Shown here: positions 53,422 to 61,357 of the stretch, piece after piece
Layout of the letters: each line of letters opens with the position of its first letter
How positions within the stretch are numbered: the first letter of the stretch is position 1
Source: Ochromonas danica
Taxonomy: Eukaryota; Sar; Chrysophyceae; Chromulinales; Chromulinaceae
Direction: 5' to 3'
DNA length: 64,000 nucleotides
NCBI GenBank assembly: GCA_015146655.1
Contig: VKHL01000002.1
Location: 1-64,000, forward strand
The notes under the pieces: model-generated
Databases searched by the model: none
Told to the model about the DNA's origin: nothing
Seen by the model: only the letters and a program-made list of their open reading frames with translations
Program-made: the position numbers and the translations under genes

Positions 53422-54498
53422 TTAAGAAAGGTGAAGCTCGCGTTTTACGAGTTCATAGAAGTAGAAAGTAGAGGCATTTACTGGGAACGCACGCAAAACG
53501 GTCGTTCCCATTCCTCTGGTGAAAACTTTAAAGCCATACTGCTTGTGAAGCAAGCGCGCGACTTGTAGAATAGACATATCTTGTAAGGAGGTGGCGGCAG
53601 GAGATTTGGATGTGCTAAGTGCACGCCGCAAAATGCCTGTAGCGGTTGCAGGAGGAGCAACAGTACCCACTGGAGGAGATGAAGGGTTAGAAGCCGATGC
53701 AATCTGTATGTGTGTTTTCACAACATCAATCGGATAGAGAAGAGCCCAAGACAGTGCTCCAGCAACTCCTCCAGCGAGGGTGATGGAGATATGATTTGCT
53801 CGATCCAAACCTTGAATCTTTGTCAGCATCTCACGTGTGAATTTATAAGCGAAGAAGTAGATACCAATAGAAGGAGCTTCTCTAAGGGCAGTGACAGAGA
53901 AACCCTTATAGAATCCACGGAAGCCTTCAACAGAATGGATCTTTCGAATACAGCTCATAGTCTCTTTAAAGGCATTGTGACTCTTAGCACCAGCTTGAAG
54001 GTCAGCTTGCATGGAGCATTTCACAACATCAGATGGAACCAGAACAATACATTGTAGAATACCACCAGCACAACCCGCGAGGAAGGTGTTAAGAGGTGTT
54101 CCTACTTCTCCATCTTTTAATTCAGGTTGTAAAGCACGCATGGCTAAGCTTTCACCCACAAAGAGAAGACTATTAATCATTCCTATAAGTAACAATAATA
54201 ATAAGAAATTGACATTTAGTCAGACTCAGACACAGTGTACAGTGAGGGGGGTGGGCTTGCCTTGGAATAGAATAGGAGGCAGACAACCATTATACAAACC
54301 CAACCATCCGTCTTGCTTAACAGACTGCTTGAAACAATCTACCGCAGACTTGTACTTATTAGGAAAAGCCTGTAACTTGACTTTAATTAAATCGAAAGGG
54401 AATCCTATGAAGATACCAATCGAACCTGCTACCCCACCAGCCGTAAATTCACGCTTTAAATGACTCCACGCTGCGATTCCATCATGTCCGAACTCCAT
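53422..54498 (-). CDS. Mitochondrial carrier (SLC25 family)
   Basis: Exons 54261-54498 and 53422-54182; 332 residues. The three tandem repeats each carry the carrier signature: PFDLIKVKLQ near residue 33, PSDVVKCSMQ near 128, PIDVVKTHIQ near 230, each with two membrane helices. They exchange metabolites across the inner mitochondrial membrane. The sequence around the first repeat (GGVAGSIGIFIGFPFDLIKV) and LYNG..PPILFQG is closest in style to the carnitine/ornithine/basic amino acid group (SLC25A20/29/45). The substrate cannot be fixed by eye. The single intron begins GCAAGC, not GT. Splicing there gives an uninterrupted helix (FQGMINSLLFVGESLA); no GT nearby keeps frame. A Ser/Pro/Ala-rich insert sits in repeat 3. 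Confidence 0.85.
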
Positions 54499-54661
54499 AT
54501 GTCTATAGTAATTTCGAAGAACTAAGATCGATGAGAATTCTCAAACGGCTAGACGACAAGATGGATCAAGAGAGAGGAATGGAATGGTCCCGTGCTACCC
54601 AGGAATGTCCGGTGCACAGACATAACCCTTATTTCTATTTAATCCCTATTTTCATTTTTCA

Positions 54662-54782
54662 GCGCTCTGATAGCTCAGTCGGTAGAGCATTCGGCTGTTA
54701 CGCAGCCACCTCAGAGGTGTACTGGTTACCGAAAGGTCGAGAGATCGAGACTCTCTTGGAGCGAATCTTTTGCCTTTTGTTT
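54662..54782 (+). repeat. Inverted repeat, left arm (contains tRNA-Asn)
   Basis: The reverse complement recurs at about 55590-55709. The match covers the whole tRNA gene, its intron, about 2 bases upstream and about 18 bases downstream, including the TTTT terminator. Confidence 0.85.
54664..54763 (+). tRNA. tRNA-Asn (anticodon GTT) with 27-nt intron
   Basis: The acceptor stem GCTCTGA pairs with TTGGAGC (two G-T wobbles). The D stem is GCTC/GAGC, the anticodon stem TTCGG/CCGAA and the T stem GAGAG/CTCTC. The anticodon loop is CTGTTA-A with the intron (54701-54727) at the usual position after base 37, giving anticodon GTT. The intron contains CCACCTCAGAGGTG, which can form its own hairpin. A TTTT terminator follows. 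Confidence 0.9.
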
Positions 54783-55607
54783 GTTGTTTTGATGCAGATG
54801 ATATTCCAATAGTTCTCTTTTCGATTTTCCCGATGATCTCTGCTCTTTAGGTTCTATATTTTCCCCGTCGATTGATCTGAGAGGGAGCGAAAATATATTG
54901 TTCAGCAGGATCGCAAGCAGGCTGGAAGTTCACCAAGCTGACTTGACCAAGCTGAAGAAGAAGCTGCGACAGTGGTTTGTTCAGAAGAGGGGGTGGGTGT
55001 TCGCCATGAGCAGTGAGAAAGTGCTGCAAGGGGTTAAGAAGAGTATCAAGTCTCTCTCTGTCTCCTGTAATAATGTTGTGCGAAGATCAACATTAGACTA
55101 GAAGGCGTACTAGAAGGCGTAGTTGAAAATCTGACAGAGAGAAGGCTTCTGTTGATGCTTAGATTAGCATAGATTAGCACACCTCCATGTGATCATTAAA
55201 GAGAGAAGTATTGAGTCTTTTATCTAGTCACAGGTAACTGTAAGAGAAGGTGTAGTAGTAGTGTAGAAGGTCAGATTCGCCTCGAACATGAAATTTAAAG
55301 TAATGGTCGTCTAGCAATTGTGTTTTGAAGACAAAGTTTGAGCATAGCTGTTAAATAGAAATCTAACCAAAGATGATTGAGAGCCAAAAAAAAGCTGTTT
55401 ATATCCTTATTGGACAATAGTATAGTACGGTAAACTTGCTTGTTGGTGTATATACCTGCTTATTATATCACGTTAAGTTAATTCGTCATTCATGTCCTCA
55501 CGAAAAACGAGAAGGACAATTTGAAAAATATTGCGCACAAAAGCAAACCAAACCAACCTTTCTTGTAATGTACAAAAAGCCCAAACAAAGCAAAAAGGCA
55601 AAAGATT
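54764..55607. other. Spacer between inverted tRNA-Asn genes
   Basis: About 840 bases without a supported gene. A plus-strand frame at 54898-55101 is short and lacks support. Confidence 0.5.
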
Positions 55608-55707
55608 CGCTCCAAGAGAGTCTCGATCTCTCGACCTTTCGGTAACCAGTACACCTCTGAGGTGGCTGCGTAACAGCCGAATGCTCTACCGACTGAGCTA
55701 TCAGAGC
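55608..55707 (-). tRNA. tRNA-Asn (anticodon GTT) with 27-nt intron, second copy
   Basis: Identical over all 100 bases, intron included, to the gene at 54664-54763, but on the opposite strand. The same stems and the GTT anticodon apply. It starts about 100 bases before the PrmB-like gene, which runs the other way. Confidence 0.9.
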
Positions 55708-55803
55708 GCTGTTAGACTAATATGTGTCATAATATATAAATGGTATTAATGTTCATTTCTTACGCGTCTTGGTGATGATGACATTGTTTACTTTAGTGTT
55801 GGA

Positions 55804-57207
55804 ATGTTGGTAAGCTTTGCTACTACTCGATTAGTCTCATCCTATAATATCAAATATCTTTCTGTTATTGAACACCACTCTCATAAGCTATGGCGTAGTC
55901 TGTCTCATAAAGCATATCCAACCTCTTCTTCTTCTTCTTTGTTGTTGTCTGGCAGTCACAGTCATTCTCCTTCTCTCCCTCCTAGCACTGCTACAAGTCT
56001 CCCTCCTCCTCCTACTACTACTACTACTGCTGCTAGCAGTCGACATGAGCTAAAGACTATCTTCGACCTCTATCGCTATGCCGTGACCGCCTTCTCTAAG
56101 GCTGGTCTACAGTCTGTACAATCTGGCAGTAGTTCTATAGAAGACGCTTCCTTCCTTCTCCTGCATGAGTTAGCTCTCCCACTGACTGACCCGATCGACC
56201 AGTGGGGGAAGGCTACCCTCCTTGCTAGTGAGAGAGACCACCTGCTGTCCATCATTGACCAACGAGTGCAGCAGCGCATGCCCTTGGCTTATCTGCTGCG
56301 TGGCTGTCTGGTGCAGGGGGACTACTTCTACATCGACCACCGCGTACCACTCCCTAGTGCTCCTCTGGCTGAAGTGCTCTGCTGTCATCATAGAGATCTC
56401 ATTCAAGCCACTACAGTAGGTCTAGTAGAAGTAGGAGATAAGAGTAACAATAGTAGTAGAGTAGAAGAGTCAGTATGGGAAGAGATGGATTATGAAGATT
56501 ATTTTGGTGTGGTTATTGATGAAGCTAAGGCAACTGCTCCATCATCATCATCATCATTATCATTATCATCTACCACTAGTAGTATACCAACAACAACTAG
56601 TAGTAGTGGTAGTAGTGGTAGTGATAGTATTCTATCGAAGGTGAAGGTCAATGTCGATCAACATTTTCACCGTGTGTTAGAACTTAACACTGGTTGTGGT
56701 TGTTTGGCTATATTAGCTCATCGTGTCTTTCCTCAAGTTTATCGTATTGATGCTGTAGATTCATCACATGATGCTCTTACTATAGCCACAGTTAACATAG
56801 AGAAGAGAGGACTACAAGATAAGATTCGTCTAATTCAAGGTGACCTATTTCATAGTCTATCTAGTCAACAAGATTGTCTCTATGATCTCATTCTGTACAA
56901 TCCAACTTACACTAAACTAACACAAACAGATGCTCAACAACAACGACCACCACTACAAGATAGTGAGGAGGAGAAAGATTGTCTGATAACTCTAGTAAAG
57001 GTAGTAAGTGAAGCAAAGGATTATCTGACAGAAGGAGGAGTTCTGTTGTTGGATGTTGGACAATGGAAAGAAGAATTACTTTTAGTCTATCCTGCACTTC
57101 TTCATCATTCTGCTGTACGATGGTTTAACTCTCTTAATGCTCCTGTTATGAATGATGTAGTTTGTATACCTAAGATAGCATTAGAAGACCTTCTTCATCA
57201 TCAGTAG
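55804..57207 (+). CDS. PrmB/HemK-like glutamine methyltransferase homologue
   Basis: Single exon, 467 residues. Fold and order match the PrmB/HemK group that methylates Gln in ribosomal protein uL3 or release factors. The N-terminal helical part ends RMPLAYLLRG, followed by FYIDHRVPLPSAPLAEVL (compare VPRSPIAEL in PrmB). The SAM domain has VLELNTGCGCLAI, a VDSSHDAL strand, and LILYNPTYTKL. The catalytic box is normally NPPY; here it is NPTY, and the glycine motif is TGCGC rather than TGSGC, so activity may be altered. About 60 Ser/Thr-rich residues are inserted between the two domains. The first 80 residues are Ser/Thr-rich and basic at the start, so a mitochondrial or plastid leader is possible. 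ATG GTAAGC at the start resembles a splice donor, so the true start may differ. Confidence 0.7.
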   Translation: MLVSFATTRLVSSYNIKYLSVIEHHSHKLWRSLSHKAYPTSSSSSLLLSGSHSHSPSLPPSTATSLPPPPTTTTTAASSRHELKTIFDLYRYAVTAFSKAGLQSVQSGSSSIEDASFLLLHELALPLTDPIDQWGKATLLASERDHLLSIIDQRVQQRMPLAYLLRGCLVQGDYFYIDHRVPLPSAPLAEVLCCHHRDLIQATTVGLVEVGDKSNNSSRVEESVWEEMDYEDYFGVVIDEAKATAPSSSSSLSLSSTTSSIPTTTSSSGSSGSDSILSKVKVNVDQHFHRVLELNTGCGCLAILAHRVFPQVYRIDAVDSSHDALTIATVNIEKRGLQDKIRLIQGDLFHSLSSQQDCLYDLILYNPTYTKLTQTDAQQQRPPLQDSEEEKDCLITLVKVVSEAKDYLTEGGVLLLDVGQWKEELLLVYPALLHHSAVRWFNSLNAPVMNDVVCIPKIALEDLLHHQ

Positions 57208-57747
57208 TAGTGAAGATGATATTGGATTTGATTCACTTTTCTACACAAGTACACTATAGTTGTTTAACACTGTCTACTGTAGTAGTAGTAGACTAGTAAC
57301 TTAGACGACCTAAAGTAACTCCTAAATACTACAAGTATATACTCAAACAACATAACATTAGATGTCTCTTAGCAATAGTCAACACACCAACACTCTGTTA
57401 GTAATCTTCTTTATTTTATTACACATGCATACTGTATATTATCATCATCATCATTGTCATTATTATTATTAATTACTTAATTAGCTTAGGCATCTTATCG
57501 GCCGATTCAACAGTCTCCATTTCCATCGTCAACATCAGTAATAGTTGAAGCTATTATCATCAACTCTTACTAGAATAGTAATCTGGTATTGAATCAGCAG
57601 TGAAACTCGACAACCGCGAGAAAACGGAAAAACAATAAACAATATAAAGATACTGGGGGAGGGGAAGTAATGTACAGGAAGTTAGTCTGCACAATGAATC
57701 ACAAACATGTGCAGACAAGAGAAATGAAATAAAACGTTTTTGTTTGT
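57208..57747. other. Convergent 3' region
   Basis: Between the PrmB-like and CDPK stops. It is AT-rich with short TAG, ATC and ATT runs (57280-57295, 57440-57480). No gene was recognised. Confidence 0.5.
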
Positions 57748-60700
57748 TCAGTGCTTGCCACTGGTTTGGAGGATACGAGAGAATGATGCCAACATTCCTG
57801 ATGGTTTAGAAGCAGCACTAAAGTCTTCACTTTCATCTCCACTAACCATATGTGAGCTTTTCAACATTGAAGAAACACTTTGCGCTCTGGCAAGACCAAG
57901 CGAAGGAAGTACTTCACCATCCACACGTTCTTCGCTACCTGTAAGTTAAGACAAGCAAAACCAGATGGTTATATCAAATGCACTCACTAATAACAAGGAA
58001 AATAGAGGAAAATGACATACTATTGAGAGCGCAAACATCAGTGAAACGAGTACTAAGATCTCGTTTGTAACTTGGAGTCTTCTTTATCCGTGCACTAGCA
58101 CTAGCACAAGCACCTCCTCCTCCATATTCCATATTAATACCAAGGAGACTAGATGAGCGACCAGAAGCAGAGAGATGAAATGGTTTACTACCACTTTTAT
58201 CTTCATATTCTAATCATAGATGAAACAAGAAATCTCCATGAGATATCTCTATTGGAAACAAGTGACAAAGAATAGAGGGAGTCTTACCTATCGAGTTATC
58301 AAATGATTGCACCATATCAGAATTCATTTGTACAGATTTAGGAGTACGTGCAATAGGAGGTAATAACACTTTCTTAGAAAATGTTGTAGTTGACATAGAA
58401 AGTGGCATGGAAGTTGGTACAACAGCAGCTGCACCAAATAATGATCTCACTTTAGAATTGTCATAAGAAGATACTGAAGAGGAAGAAGGGTCATTATCGT
58501 CGCTTTCATCAATCTCCTCCTCTTCTTCTCCTTCTTTATCACCATTTGCATTACCATGTCCACTTGGTTCTACTATAACACTACTCCCATCTCCTACAGT
58601 GCCATAGATGACAAGATTGCTATTACCACTGACTGGTCGTGGACTATTACTACCTGGTCCACTATTACCAGCAAAATCATCTTGTGTTGGTAATATAGAA
58701 CGATGAGAAAGACTATGAGCTAGTAATCCAGAGAAATTGACTGGATCTCCAACTGCATGTAGTTGAGAAGTTCCATGTGATAATGGTTGAGCAGAAGAGG
58801 ATGTTGAAGGTTCTGACGTCTCAATCACAGTAGGGAAAGCTCTACGAGAAGATGACATTCGAATAACACTAATACTATGACGTTGTGAGAGATTGACAGG
58901 TTGACTAGGTAAAGCAGGTTCATGTTCATCAATCACCTCGATAGGACTTTGGAATGAATAAGAAACTGTACGTGGTCGTGAGGATAGATATGTTGTTGAT
59001 GAAGTTCTTGTCATAGTTGGTGTTTGTCCATCTTCTTGATTATTACTACTATTACCACTATTATGATTCATTGGACGACATTTCTTATCAGGAGTACTAC
59101 TACCCATCATCATTCCACGATTTAGACTGGAACTAAGACTACGATTATGTAAGAAAGGACTTGGTTCTACTTTATGTTGAGTAGTAGTAGTAGTTGTTGT
59201 TGTTGAGTCCATGCCTGTCATTGCCATGAAGAATTCCTCTAGAGATATTGAGCCATCATTATTAATATCAACTTGTTGAAAGATCTCATTCACTTTAGCA
59301 TCTACTTCATCTTCACTGACACTATTTAGAAATTCTTCACGATAACTATTATGACATGCTGCTGCATTACTACTACTACTTGGTCCTCCATCATTATTAT
59401 GACGTGTTTGATCTAACATTACTTTAACCACCTTCTTTAATTCATCTTTAGTAATAAAGCCATTACCATCTTCATCTAAGAGTTTAAAAGCTTTAGATAA
59501 TTCTTCCATATCAACTTCACGTGGATCAAGTGTAGCTGCTAAGAATTCTGTATACGAAATAGTTCCATTATGATCAATATCTACAATATCAAATAATCGA
59601 CTGATATCATCTTGAGTCAATTCAGGAGTAATTATAGCTAAAGCTTGATGAAATTCATCTTTACTAATTGTACCTGATCCATCACGATCAAATGATTGAA
59701 AGACTGCTCGTAGATCAATAGCAGAACGAGAATTAATACCAAAGACTAAAGCAACCATTCCTGTACGTTGCATATCAGTTGTTACACCTGATCTACGCAT
59801 ATTATTAATAGCACGAAATGATGGTGCAGATGTTAATAATGAAGTTTGCTTTTTGAAGATTTTATTATCTTGAAACCAAGCATGTTCTAATGCTTCATAA
59901 GCACGAATACGTGTACGATAATCATGATGAAGAAGTGTCTTCACAAAGTTAATACCACCTTTAGAAACTTGTTGCCAAGGTTTGTGATTAAAATGAAAAC
60001 GACCTGCAAGAATATTGGTAATCATTGCAGCTTTACCAGCATCAGAAAGTGGACCTGCAATATCTAATGCTTCAAAAGGTCTTCTACCACATAACATTAT
60101 ATATAATACAACCCCACAAGACCAGATATCACATCGTTCATCATAACATTCACGAATAACTTCTGGTGCTGTAGTATAAGGTGTACCACATTTTGTTCTC
60201 ATAGGTAAGGCACCAACAAATCTGGAACCATAACCAAAGTCAATTAATTTCAATTGTGCTGTACGATCATTCGTACTATCGATTAAAATATTTTGTAATT
60301 TAATATCACGATGTGCTATACCACGACTATGAATATGTGCAACAGCAGAAAGAAGTTGTCTACACAGGTTCTTCGCCCAATCTTCATCAATATATTTCAA
60401 AGATTGTCGGGAAAGTAGATTTCCAAGATGACCGCCATGACAAAGCTCCATGACAAAGTACATATTTCCTGGAACATCATAGACACTGAAGAGTCGAACA
60501 ATATTGGCATGATCAACATCTTTCATTAGTTTTAATTCACGATCTAATCGACCACGTTCAGCAGTTGCTTTATTGACAATTTTAATAGCATATTGTTGAT
60601 GTGTTTCTTTATGTTCACCTACTACAACAACGCCACAACCACCTTTACCAAGTTCATGTTCACGATCAATATAGAAATCACGTTCAATACCATGATTATA

Positions 60701-60829
60701 GGTACGAACTAAATGTCCTCGTAAACTAACTGCACCATATTTCCATCTTGATTTAGCAGCAATATTAGGATTATGAACAACTTCTGTTTCATCATGGAAA
60801 GCTCCACAACATAAGAACCAACCAAACAT
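57748..60829 (-). CDS. Calcium-dependent protein kinase (CDPK)
   Basis: Exons 58288-60829, 58021-58209 and 57748-57938 join in frame; 973 residues. The kinase domain (about 60-320) has GKGGCGVVVVG, AIKIVNK, HRDIKLQNIL, DFGYGSRF, TAPEV and DIWSCGVVLY. Four EF-hands follow: FDRDGSGTISKDEF, VDIDHNGTISYTEF, LDEDGNGFITKDEL, VDINNDGSISLEEF, all with complete loop residues. This is the plant/protist CDPK plan: Ca2+ binding releases an autoinhibitory helix. A disordered Ser/Thr-rich tail of about 440 residues is unusual; typical CDPKs end soon after EF4. It includes the two short 3' exons, whose frames only open when spliced. The N-terminus MFGWFLCC lacks a Gly for myristoylation but offers two Cys for palmitoylation. 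Confidence 0.9.
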
Positions 60830-61357
60830 TTCTTTTCCAAAAGATCAGAATATATAGAATAATAAATACAATGTTCTTCTCTTTTTTTTACTTTTCTTTT
60901 ACTACTATCTCTTTTTATTATAAAAAAAAAGCCTTATTGAAGGTATCTTGATTTTAGCACATTTACTTTTGAATATGAATTTTCTTTTCTTTTTTATCTT
61001 GAACTGTTTGGACAACAATGACCTGCCCTTGTCTTACAGAGAGAGCATGACATGAACTCCTCCACGTTTTGGTTTCAGAGCACCCCCACCTCGCAGTCAC
61101 CCCCCGTCAACCAGCCACTGGTCAGGAAGGATGACTTTGTTGAGTGAGACAGAAGAGATTAAAGTAGAGATAGTTTCTGGGATATTAGAAAAACGCGAAG
61201 TGGAAAACGTCAAACGAAGTGGCTGTTTCTTCGCTATGCCAACGCTGCTGCTGTATGGCGCCTTCTCCACCACAACAAACACTCATTTGCCTTGTTGTGC
61301 TGGCGCTGTTGCAACATTGCCCAAGTTGATCAGGAGATCAAAGCCAAGTCTTTAGCA
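60830..61357. promoter_or_regulatory. Divergent region between CDPK and the repeat-protein gene
   Basis: Upstream region of both genes. It is T-rich at 60870-61010. The frame of the repeat-protein gene is open upstream of 61358 but has no earlier ATG. No other gene was seen. Confidence 0.5.

Noticed and set aside
54664-54763. Reading this tRNA as tRNA-Tyr because it has an intron
   Set aside because: A GTA anticodon cannot be placed in the loop. The stem TTCGG/CCGAA and loop CTGTTA-A give GTT (Asn).
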